Below are positions 38,649 to 50,600 of a DNA stretch of 64,000 nucleotides, one piece after another; within the stretch, counting starts at the first letter, position 1, and each line of letters starts with the position of its first letter. A program made the position numbers and the translations under genes. The notes below the pieces were generated by a model. The model was not told where the DNA came from and searched no databases. It saw nothing but the letters and a program-made list of their open reading frames with translations. This DNA comes from Sycobia sp. Sy_11 (lineage: Eukaryota; Arthropoda; Insecta; Hymenoptera; Epichrysomallidae), in contig JACCIC010000018.1 in the NCBI GenBank assembly GCA_018907035.1, forward strand, positions 796,501 through 860,500, in the 5' to 3' direction.

Positions 38649-38698
38649 AATTCTATTGGTTATTCGATTAACCATTTATATAAGCAGCCAATAGAATT
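38649..38698. repeat. 11-bp perfect inverted repeat with CCAAT and TATA-like centre
   Basis: AATTCTATTGG (38649-38659) and CCAATAGAATT (38688-38698) are exact inverse copies 28 bases apart. The spacer contains TTATATAAG. A hairpin or a divergent promoter-like element is possible; no gene starts nearby. Confidence 0.5.
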
Positions 38699-39379
38699 CT
38701 TTCGCATACGAGCCTCTTCCTGACCAATGCACCTTATATTTATTGTAGTAATAAATAACTGTGCTGAAATTCAGATAGTAATCTATACGTATAATAGTAA
38801 AATTATTGGAGCAAACACACAAAAAATTATTAAACTATTGATTGCAAAGAAAATGTGATTACATAGAAACATTCCATGAATTATTGATTGATCAAGCAAT
38901 TGTCAATTCTTAATATAATTATAGTTATAATTATTGTTTGCTTATTGATTACGATAATGTTTTATATACGATATTAAAATAGTGCGATCTAACATTTTCC
39001 GGAGTAACGGCAAAATGCTGACTTCATGTCATATAACTTCATACCATATAATTCAATCGAAATTCAAGACTTTAAATCCCACAGTGCGAATTTCTGTTAA
39101 ATTATTTGCGTGAATAAATTTCTCATATGATATAGAATGAAAATCCATTAAATATTGAGCCTCTATATGAAGCTTATGCAAATGTAAAAACGATAAAGTA
39201 CTGTCGTTTTTCTGTAAATCTCGATGGAAATGGCCTTTAAACAATTAAAATCTGTAAAAAGCATAAAACGCAATAAGTCATAATTTACGAAGAACGGAGC
39301 CGGTGCGATGCTCGTCACTTTCAAGGCTCTGCGGGGCTCTGCAATCGTGCATGATTATCACGGCATCGACATAACATTA

Positions 39380-40840
39380 TAATGCGCGTGTGTGGCGCGC
39401 GCATCCTCGCGCGCGCGTATAGACTCGGTTATTTTCTCGTCTCTCGCGCTAGAGATAGTAGCTGATAGTAAGTCGAGTAGTGTATGTCTCGCTCTCGAAG
39501 TGTTTGGGAGTCAGGAGCTTATATTAGGAGCCGTGTCGGAGCTGGTCGAAGCCCGAAGGCGCATCAGAAATTCAGAAAGTGTATTAGGAGATCAGGGATG
39601 CAGATGGCGCTAAAGTGCCCCGGTAAAAGACGAATTTCATCGATGGCATATCTGCGCTAGTATTCGTCAGCACATATAGGTATGATAAGAGCGCGAGCGG
39701 AACGAGGACCGACGATACAGTTGCTCACGCACACGGGCGCAAAAAATTCGGTTCCTTCGCGCGCGGAGCTGCGGCGAGGCGCGAGCGCCCGTTTAGCCGT
39801 AACGTAAGCTGCCATAAGTTTGCACATATGCGCGGCTCGCGCACTTGCCGCCGCTCTCGCCGAACGTATCGCTTGCGCGCACGCAATAGCATAGCGCAGT
39901 AGCATTTAATATTATATATTATACACATGCAGTAGAGTATAGATACTACGGACGAAGAGCGCGATATATATATATATACATACAGCAAAAACGCGAAACA
40001 TATTATCGAAGCCCGCGGTAGTGCGTGAATATATATAGCATTATATACACTGCGTGCTGTGCGAATGCTGTTAGAGCTTATTAATTTCCATATCGCGACG
40101 TTGAACGAGGCGAGAGAACCTGTCGCGGCTCTCCGTTCGTACTCTCTGCATAAATGCAAGAAAATGGTATCAGATCATTGGATACGCGAGCTCTAATTCG
40201 CTGATGGGGTTAGGTATATTTATATACATATATTGTATACACGCAATATAATCGAAGAATGAAGAGCGGGAAAGTGGGCTGGAGAATATCGGAGCAAAAT
40301 GGCAGTCCGTATGTGGAGCGAGAACAATAAATACACGATCGGATCGTTGGTAACCGTGGTAGCGCGCGGATAGCGCGGCCTGATGCACGGGCGCAAGTGC
40401 ACGGATTTCAACAACCAGTTATAGTTTAGTGCATTCTGCTTCTGTGTATAGGTGCGCCGGAGTCGTATGCATATATACACACATGCACATAAATGTATAT
40501 GTGCATGTATATATATTGATATGTGAACGCGTAGCGCGATGATGTGCAGTGTGCACATGCGGCGAACGAATGGGCTATAGTGTGCTATAGATGTAGGCAT
40601 ATATAATATGTAGCTGTAACACTACTGTGCGGTGCGTGCTCCAAAACGCGGTGTCGACCTCCCCCCCTCGATGTGGAAGCGAGAGTTGTTTCAGTGAACC
40701 CGTCGGGCATAATTTTCATATACACGTCGGCCTCCGCGTGTATACAGTGATTTAAACAGGTATACAGAGTATTTAAAATAAGTGGACACTTGAGTATAGA
40801 TAACGGAGTGAGTTAGAGTCATACTGAGTGAGAGAATAGT

Positions 40841-40909
<69 letters not shown>

Positions 40910-41566
40910 AGAGAGGAAGGGAGGGAGAGAGAAAATATATATTATTCGCTCTAGGCGCCGCAACGCTCGCATACTCACACCCTTATTTTATCATTTGCAT
41001 CATCGTAATCCGGAGCAGCGGAGTAGCTACGGGCAGTGTATGTACAGACACACGTACACTGGCTTCTACGTGTCCGGGGCGTATGAATTGGTACAATGTA
41101 CAATAGAACGCGGCAGTAGTAGTGTATCCCGTCTGTCTGTCCGTCTGCCTGGGTCTGCCTGCCTGCCCGTCCACCCGCGTCTCCCCCGCGTATATACATC
41201 CGATCAGAGTGTATTGGACGCGCGCGCACGCGTCGAAGTGTCGAACCCGGAGAGTGCGCAAAGGAGAGGGAACGTGATCGTGTATGTTACATATACATAT
41301 GCATCCATATAGATAGATATATATAGATATACATATAGGGGCCGTGCATGTTGGTACACACGTTCCCTCGTTCGGCTCTCCTCGATTCGTAATCTCTCCC
41401 TCTCGTCGTATAAAACGAGACTTGCGGCGGCGATGGCTATATAGTTATATATCCAGGCCTTACGCATTCCCGGATTCGGGAATCGGCAGACCGCGACACA
41501 CTCGAAATAAAAGACAGAAGTATATGTGATATATATAACGGGCATCGCGGGAAAGAGAGAAAAATA
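39380..41566. promoter_or_regulatory. GC- and CpG-rich island, probable promoter region of the QSER1/PRR12-like gene
   Basis: An abrupt rise in GC and CpG content with many short chance frames on both strands. It contains CAGATGGCGCTAAA (39601 on, close to the insect CTCF core), alternating CG runs and the 40.85-kb GA tract, and ends in the leader exon. A possible donor (CCCCG|GTAAAAG) lies at 39622. None of the frames here resembles a known protein. Confidence 0.5.
40845..40905. repeat. (GA)n microsatellite upstream of the QSER1/PRR12-like leader exon
   Basis: About 30 GA units; the first of four long GA tracts within 2 kb. Confidence 0.97.
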
Positions 41567-41738
41567 ATGCGCTCGGCGACTAGTGCATCGGAGTGGTGCA
41601 TTACGGAGCAACGTCGCTGCAGCCATCAGCAACAGCTCGTCGGACTTGCAGGTGCGTCGACGTCCTCGGGGGCGACGAGGAAACGCTGTCAATCATCGTC
41701 GGCGTTCTCGAAGACCGCCGGGACCGTTTTTACCAGAG
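41567..41738 (+). other. Probable first (leader) exon of the QSER1/PRR12-like gene, 3' part
   Basis: A GC-rich block ending in TTTTTACCAGAG|GTAAGTAG, an excellent donor at 41738/41739. The next acceptor on this strand that fits is TTTTTCAG|AAAGG at 44633/44634, directly before the start codon of the large gene. The 5' limit of the exon is unknown; I begin at the in-frame ATG of its upstream ORF. The inference rests on splice-site quality and position only. Confidence 0.5.
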
Positions 41739-41832
41739 GTAAGTAGATAAGTAGTGTGTATGTAAGACTGCGACATAAAAAAAAACGAGTGATCAAAGAA
41801 ATGAGAGAGAATACGACAGGTACACAGATCGG

Positions 41833-41837
<5 letters not shown>

Positions 41838-41868
<31 letters not shown>
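41838..41868. repeat. (GA)n microsatellite just inside the leader intron
   Basis: About 14 GA units, 100 bases after the inferred donor at 41738. Confidence 0.97.
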
Positions 41869-41869
<1 letters not shown>

Positions 41870-42377
41870 TCGAGAATTATCAAGGGCACGCAAACAGGTT
41901 GCCGAGGAGCGTATAATTATAAGCTGGCGCGTGCACAGTTTTGTTTGTCTATATAACCAACTACCACCAGTGTACGCGTGCGTATGCTGTTCGCATTATA
42001 GAGATAGAGACGTGGGAGGACGGAATGGGTTTGACTTGTAATACCAATCGCTAATTCGAGGATCCAATTCGTTTTCCGCCGTCGTCGCAATACTCACGAC
42101 GAGACGCGCGCACGACGACATATAATTCCCGGTACATATATAATGGGTTTTAATTGCTCTGCTCCTCCGCTCTTCTTTATAATTAGTTTCTCGTCGTCTC
42201 ATCGGTATAATATGCTCGACAACTTGTCTCGCTTCTCAGCGAGCAGCATGCATCTCTTTCACGCGTGATTGTGTGCGGGTTACTGGTGTTTGCTTACGGG
42301 ACCGAAACCGATGCCCCGATTTTCGTTTATATGCTTTTACTACTGCCTCCGCTGCGTTTCTCTCCCACGATGCTAGA

Positions 42378-42403
42378 ATAGACAGAGAGAAAGAGAGAAA
42401 GAC

Positions 42404-42466
<63 letters not shown>
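42378..42466. repeat. (GA)n microsatellite, imperfect then perfect
   Basis: Repeats of AGAGAAAGAC pass into about 22 perfect GA units. Confidence 0.97.
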
Positions 42467-42468
<2 letters not shown>

Positions 42469-42706
42469 AGATTTTATCTCCCATATTTGTGGGCTCTGTG
42501 TATTCCTTTATTTTATTTTGAAGCATGATGTCGTCTGAAACGACCACGAGGCCGTCGTCGAACCCATTGAGTCGAGAAAAGGGAACGAAATTAGGAGAAA
42601 GATTTTTTTATAGCGTGGTAAACACACGAGAGCTTTTGGTTGGCTTCAATCACCAACCAAGCTGACGCGGAGCGACACTGAGGGAGAGAGAATGTGTATA
42701 TATTTG

Positions 42707-42720
42707 AGAGAGTGAGAGAG

Positions 42721-42784
<64 letters not shown>
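42707..42784. repeat. (GA)n microsatellite
   Basis: Imperfect GAGAGTGA units followed by about 28 perfect GA units. Confidence 0.97.
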
Positions 42785-42789
<5 letters not shown>

Positions 42790-44662
42790 GAGCAGAGACA
42801 GAGAGAACCTGACAAAAAAACTAACCTATAGAGCGCAGAATCGCAGATGCAAAGAAAGGAGTGAGGGGGTCTATTTAGGGCCGGCTATACAAAAGTCAAT
42901 GATTTCGCGTTAAATTCGAGGGGAGAGACAGTTGTAGCGCCCTTTGGAGGCGGTTGGTCCAAGTACAAATTTGCCAGTAAACGCGCGACAAGTGTGCGTA
43001 TAACGCGTGTGTATGCTTCGACGAAGATGAGCTTATAACCTATATGTAAGCCGATCGTGTATTTGCATAAAGACGCCCCCACGTTTTTTCTCCTTTTTAT
43101 TAATAAAGACGATTGCAAATGACAATCGTACCATATGATTTTCTTTATTAATTTTTTTAAAAAGTTTTAGCTACTTTAAAAATCAATAACGATATTTTTA
43201 TCGACGCACTTATGAATGCAGTTAGAAAGAGAAGATGAGTAAACTTCTGTTTGGTATTGGTTGAATACTACATATATTACAGTCGTAAATGCATACTGAT
43301 GCTGTATAGTATAATTCTTCTTTATTCATAAATAAAACAGTTGTGTTTTTATTAAATTACTTGTTTTGAAGACAATTTGTAAACAAGAGGTTGTTGATTT
43401 AAGAAACGATTAAAAATATTTATGACTTTGCGCTACTATTGGGTTTCAGGTTTTTACAGAATTCAAGTTTAGTTTAATGCTAGTGAGGATAAGATAAAGT
43501 TAACCCATAAAATAAAAGGCAAGCTATCGCCTTAGAAATATATATATATATAATCTGTTGATTATCGAAAAAATACTTAACACTGACTTCGGTATAGACA
43601 TAGAAAGAATATTTATTTTTTCACTGCACATTGATTGAGAATCATTTCAGTCGCCGTGTCCTAAGGCATACATAATACGATTCGGGAACTGTTGAAAGCT
43701 CATCCATTACTTTTTAATATTGATTTAACATTCAGTTTTTGTTTCAATAATATTGTTAATTTCTATTCTAATAGAAATAATTTTAGTTTATATTTTTAGT
43801 TTGATTCCACTCATTCTTTTTCATTTACTTGCAATTCATACTTATTTTCACTCAACAATAGCTGTATTTGTTGATTTTTCAGATTTTTTGTAGATGTATA
43901 AATTAATAATTTATTATCAAAAAAAGTCTATTTTATATTTGTTATATGAAATTTTAAATTAGAATAAACAACTTTAAAATATTTTAACCAATTTGAAATT
44001 TGACTATCAAAACTTTAATCCTTACGATTACCAAAATAGTTCAAAATAATTGTAAAATTATTCATGCTGAAAATATTTATTTTTGTGAATTAGAAAAATT
44101 AAAATATTATTTGATAAGTCAATTAAATAAAAAGATATTGATCTTGAAATTAATTTTTTTATTGTAGAAATATATAATAGACTGTGAATTATTAGCAATA
44201 GTTTTACCATTATTTTGCAACTATTTTGGAACTAAATGTTGCTTAAATTATTTGTATTTATATAGCTTAAATTCTTAGATTTTAATAAAAAACTTGCAAT
44301 TATTAATTTTATAGAATAAGTGTACTTTATAAATGAAAGTGTACTTTTATTATATTTTTTAAGTATGACTTTATTTCTAACATAAAGAGACATTGATTTT
44401 AAAAATTGCTCTATGAATCCTGATTGCTCTTTGTCATAAAACCTTTATTTTTTTGCTTCCAGGTTGATTTCTTTTCTTCCAGTTTAGTATTTCTTGTATG
44501 TAAAGCCCAAATGGTTCTAATGCATAAATTCAAGTGGAAAAAGGAATATATACAAAAAATTTTGTGTAATGAGAAATTACGTTATCAAGAGTTTATCAGT
44601 TGATGGTGAATAGCTGCTAAATAAGTTTTTCAGAAAGGCACTTTTGTGCCAAAAGAAGGTAA

Positions 44663-47600
44663 ATGGATCCCATTGGTCCATGGTACACATCCTATAACCG
44701 TTTGGCTACTACTACAGGTATTGCTAACACATTCCAAACACCTACAAATGTAAGTACTGATTCTGCAACGCATCACTTGGCTTCTACAACTGTCAACATA
44801 GAGACAGTACCTTCCACAACTACGCCCCAGTTGATTCTCCAAGCAGCAGCTCATACAACTGCCACCCTGGCGGGGCAACCTTCACCATTTAACCCGGGAG
44901 GGTTCTTATCCACCCCAACTGCAGTGGGTTATGATGTATATACTCCATTCTTTCCTCACACAAATGCAAAACAAACACATTACACATCACAAAATGCACA
45001 GCCAATTGCTAGAGCACAAGTAGTAAGTATATCCAAGCCAAGTTCTCCAGTAGAGCCAGATATTTCTTCTTTAAGAAGTAGATATGCTTCCCCACAACAA
45101 AATGATGTAAGAATTGTTTAAAAATTACTAAGCAATTAAAGATAATACAGTGATTATATATATATATATAATTCTTTTTTAGGCTTTTTTTGAGCATCAG
45201 ACAACTACCTCACCTACAACAGCTAATTGGAGCTTATCACATCCAACTAATACTCAGTTAACAAGTCCTTTTGGAATTCTTCCACATGAAAGTGTTACAG
45301 TTTCATCTCCTCCTGTTCCTACGGCAACCACAAAAGCACCTAATGTTGTTACATATGATAATCCATTTGTAACACATTTTAACAATAATGGAACGACAGT
45401 AGCTGGAACAGATTCTAAAACTAGTGCTTGGTCTACTTCAGATTCTATGAAAAAGGGCAGAGAGACATCTCCTATTAGTAATAGTAGCAATTCGATAAAA
45501 TGTATAGTCACAGAGTCACCAATTAATAGTGATCATACATTTTTTCAAGGGACTAGTGCTTTTGATTCAGATGCATTAACAAACAGTTTTTCTGCAGATG
45601 ATCAATCTGCTACAAATTCACCGACTGTTCAGCCATCCTTACATCATCAATCGTGCATTGTCTCTACAACAAATATTACACCATCGAATAGAATTTCTCA
45701 GTTACCATCACGATCTCCAGTGCCAACAACAATATATTTAACTGCGGATAAACAAACCATATCAGGTAAAGATGAATTTATATTCTAATTTTTTAAATAT
45801 TAATTGGGTGTTATATAAAAATAATTATTCTCTTATTTTTAAATAATACTAATAAAACTATTTTTAACAATTAGAATAAAATTTAAATAAATATTATACT
45901 ATTAGTATCAAATCTTTTAAATGACAATGACAATTTATAATTAATAATTATTTTTAATTTTTTTTATGTAAGACGTTTTGGTATAAATTCTAAGAGATTG
46001 TTGAATTATAAATATTGTAAATTAAACTATTAAAAGAGCTGGCTTTGTCAGCACGTGAAACGAAAGATGTTACGAGAGCGTAAAATTTCCCGCTCATAAT
46101 TCAACCATTATTTTTTTGATACAGTATAGGTCCAAAATGCTCGTCTTTTTAACCTCCGTGGTTTTAGTTTTTAGCGACTGTTTTATAAACTATATTCACA
46201 ATAATTACAAACGCGATGAGAGATGGAGAATGACGGAAAGAAAGAGACATGAAAAAAATACTATGTAAATATATTTAGAATTGAAAACAGAAATCGTTAT
46301 TCGTTATTTATTTAATTCTTTGTTATTATCATTATTTATTTATACATGATTATTAATATAATAGAATATAAATGTACTATAAATATAAAAGAATAAATAT
46401 AATGTACAATATAAATTTAAACTAAATAGAACAAAGTTGTAAAAGTCAAATTTAAAAATTTGAATGTAATATTAAAATTAAAAAAACACGCAAAATTTAT
46501 ATACTGAATTGATACTATTATGATAAAGACCTCTCAAGAAGGTTGGAACAATTCGTTGTGCGACGAAAAGTAGCATATTTCGTGAACTTCGCGATCAAAA
46601 CTATCAAATTTACATTTGTATTTCCACGTATTTTAAGATTTATCATGACAAACTAACCCATATCGAATAGTTTAAATAACAATCCTTTAAATCTTATCAG
46701 TAATTTATATATCAATCTTTTTTAATGCATTGAAATAAAATGTAAAGTTAATGGCCAATTTTGCTAGTCTTCTATGCAACAATATCGAATGCGCGAATTT
46801 TTTCGATCCGTAATTTGAAATGACCTAGTCATCGCTGGAATCATTTAAAATGTGCTAATTTTCACTTGGGTCATCGGCATGATATATAGTTAACCTGTTA
46901 TAATATTCATGATCAAATGATCTTCTTTTATTTTCAAATATGTAAACATCAGATTTTTTCGGCTCAAAAGAAGAGTAGTTAATTGTTATTCCTTGTAGAT
47001 AATCACAACGAGCACATAGGAGCGGATCAAGGTCACGATAGCAGTCAATCATCGCCTGTCAGCTTTTCCATCATTGATTCTCGCAACCTAAATTACAGTA
47101 CAAATAATGCCACTGGAAAACAGCAACAGGCTAGCAATGGCAATGTGCAGCAGTTTCATGTGCTAGGCCAACAGCCGGCCCAACAGTCCGTCTCCTGCAG
47201 GCATTACTCAAACAACACAGATTCGGAATATCATCATCCCACGCGGTCTAAGTCCGCGGCATCAACGGACAGCGCGTACTCTTCCAATACATCGCAAAAC
47301 GGGCCGGACTGCGCGGTGGTAGTGCCGCGGAGGCAGAGTCCCCTTCAAACGCACTCGCAAGCAAGTCCGCTTGGCCACGTGCCGAGCCCCGCGACATATC
47401 CGATGTACAATAGTCCAATGGCAAGTATGTCCTCACCCTCGCCGCTCCAACAGCAGACGGGAAGCGTGCAGCAAATGACGCCACCCTCGCCACTCGATGT
47501 TACTGTTACGCGGTCACCGTCGCAACAGGGTCAGGTCGTTTATTCGTCTGTTATTACAAGGGCGCTTGGGGCGAATGAAAACAATAAAACCTCGTACAAT

Positions 47601-50600
47601 ACGGATGGTATGCTTTTTTATTTATTGATAATTTTATAGTGTGTTCAGATTTGAACAAACATGTTAATCAGAATTTAATTTTAATTTTGTAATGTTTTCA
47701 TTGATATAGGAATTGCTTTTAATTTATTTATAGAAAAAAAAACAATTTATTAAAAATTACACTTGATTAATTGAAAAAATCGGTATTCGTATTTAAGTTA
47801 AAGAACATATCTCTGGTAACTTGGTGATCCGAGTTCAAATCCCGGTCTCGGTCGATTGACACAAACACCGCTGTAATGAGTTACATGTGCTTTGTTTACA
47901 AACACATCGTAGACCTCCGTCGCTGATTAGCACTTGTATTTTGAAAGTATTAATAGAGCGACGTTAAATAACATAAAAAAAAGAACATATCTGAAAGTTG
48001 CATAAGACAATATTGCCAATTAATGAAGTAAAAGACTTTCATCCCAGTGTTTAGAATCATATAATTAAATCACATAATATTTTATATTACAGCTTCTAAC
48101 AGATCTGGTTATGAAAGGGCGCAAGACTTTCCCCAAACGAAGCAAATGTGTTGGGAAAACGATGGCCGACAACAAACCCCAGATCCCCGAAAGTATTCGG
48201 CGACCACCTACATAACTCCAGAAAGCGCAGAATCGAATGTGCTTGTGAATCAACAAATGCAGAGGATTTTAAATGCTTCAGATACTCAATCATCTTGCTT
48301 AGAGTCCGGGCAAATATCTTTGCAAGATTTGAGCAGTTGTCGCGGCGATTCAATAAATATAGTGAAAAATTTACCGACCGTCCAATCAAATGAAAATAAC
48401 AATGATCACGATAGCGATGAACTGAAAGATGTCGAGGAGCAACGTTGTCAACAAGTGGTGGCAGGCGCTATTGGTGTCAAACGAAAAAGTCTAGATAAAA
48501 TTGTTGGTGACTTAACGTCTACAGTAACTAACGATTACGTAAACCGAATTCCACCACCGGCGCATCACAACGCTATTGCTAATCAGCAGCAACAAAATGG
48601 TTATATAGAGTTTGACAGGTGGAATCTGACATTACCTCACACAAAGTTAATAGCTACAGTTCCAGCAACATTCTCGGCTCAACATCAACAGCAACAACCA
48701 TTGACGCAATTGCACCACAACACAAATTTGGTGGCTAATACCGTTACGCACCAACATCATCCTGTTTTAGTTTCACAGCATGCAACACCGACAATCTCGT
48801 ACTTCCCAACCTTCCACGTAGCTACAACCAACCATCATGCTGGCATGATGCAGCAGCAGCAGCAGCAACAGCAACATTCTCATCAGCAAGCTCATCCTGT
48901 TCATGACATGCATCCCTCGATGGAGATGAATACAATGGGGATTCCAGATAGCAATATCTGTCAACAGAATTCCATGTGTGCTCAGGATCCAATGAAAGAC
49001 GATAGACCACAGGTCATCGTTCCTAATATCGAGGAAGAGTTACGCTTTTTACAACAACCGGATGTTACAGGAACAGTAGCTAATAATCAACAACTTGGAA
49101 ATTCAGAAAATAAAAGAATCAATGCCAACGATCCAAATTCTGGGTTCATGACAAGTTATTTAAAGTTTTTGCAAGGCGAAAAAGATTCTTCACCTCCACC
49201 ATTAACACGAGGAGGCATGTTTATTTAATCAATCTTATTTTTTATTTGTTGAATTTACGTTAAATAAATTATAAAATCTATTAAAATGATCTCACGGTTA
49301 GTTGGTCTAATACAATCAGTTAAAAATGAATAAATACAGAAAAAAGATTTCTTTGTTAACATTTTCATTATATGATTCAAAAATAATTTTCAGTTAATAA
49401 TATTTTAGAATTTTATTTAAGGATACTCTTGATTTATTCCGCGATAATTTCTTTATTCTTGATCATAGGAAAGAAAGGATCCTGGAACAACAGAAAACCT
49501 TATCTTTCTATGGAATCTAATGGTGGAGATGCATGGAATAGGAGTAGTCTAACACAAAGAACTATCCCAGAAAAGTCGAAAAATATTCCAACGATAGACT
49601 ACGCTAACGATCCGCGCTATTTCCCTTTGCCGAAAGAAAGAAAAAAACAAAACTTCGACTCGAGTGATGATGGCTTCTCGAGCGATGACAATCTTCCACC
49701 CTTTAGTACAAAGCGACAGGAGCGAAAAGCTATGACGGCGGACGGCGCTTGCCAAGTTACTAATCATAATCACCAATTAGCAGTAATGCCTATGTTAAAT
49801 AGGACTCCGGATGGAAAGCCTAAGAAGGGACGGCCTATAAAACCGGGAGGACCAACTGACCGAAAAAGAAAGGCTGCTGCCGCCGCTGCCGCTGCGGCGG
49901 CTGCAGCAGCCGCTAGAGGAATTGTGCTTCCACCCGTTGAAATACCTACAAGAAAAAGTGAGTTAAATTTTTGTAGTTTGCTGTATATTAGAAACGTAGA
50001 AATGTTATCTTCAAATAGTAGATTATAGGTAAAGATATGAATTCAAAAAACCTACTTTTTATTACAAAACTGAATTTTTTTTCTTATTAAAAAGAGTAAG
50101 AAAATATCTATTTTCTATTAAATTGTTTTTTTTTTTTAATATTGTTGCAAAATATATGAATTAATTTTTGGAGTTATTATAAATTAATAATAGTATTTTT
50201 AATGGTTTTAAGAAATATTGTATATTTGAAGGAAATTTAACGAAAGTAACGTTTTCTGCAACGGCTTTTTCTACAGTTATTTGATAATAATTTATATAAA
50301 TATTAACTTTCTGTCATATAGTTTTGTAAGCAAGTCTGTTGAACTATTATATACAGCTATATGCACTTCGTTTCGTTTTATAGTCTTGTCAAACTTATCT
50401 ATTCTATTTTTATATTACTTGGTTTACACGAAAGCTTGCGCTATCGTTCGGATAAGCCGTATGGGAATTTTGAGATAATGAAAAAAAAAACAATGATTAC
50501 CGTAACAGTAGACCATAATGAAATGTACACATGCTTCAAATATCAAAGCAATCTCATATTTGAATTTATTTTATTTGATCAAACTATTACTTTGAGCTTA

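Larger units (their letters stand above)
41869..44633 (+). other. QSER1: Leader intron of the QSER1/PRR12-like gene
   Basis: GC-rich with GA tracts up to about 43.1 kb, then AT-rich to the TTTTTCAG acceptor at 44633. The compositional step suggests that the promoter island extends into the first intron. Confidence 0.45.
41567..44662 (+). other. Upstream ORF spanning the leader intron and abutting the QSER1/PRR12-like start codon
   Basis: If the leader exon (donor 41738) joins the exon starting at 44634, an ATG at 41567 opens a 66-codon frame (beginning MRSATSASEWCITEQRRCSH) that crosses the junction and stops with TAA at 44660-44662. The main ATG follows at 44663 with no base between. Such stop-start adjacency could reduce or couple translation of the main frame. 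It depends wholly on the inferred splice. Confidence 0.35.

Noticed and set aside
40975..41692. Several overlapping open frames on both strands in the QSER1/PRR12-like promoter island
   Set aside because: They are composition-driven; only the plus-strand frame from 41567 is discussed, as an upstream ORF.
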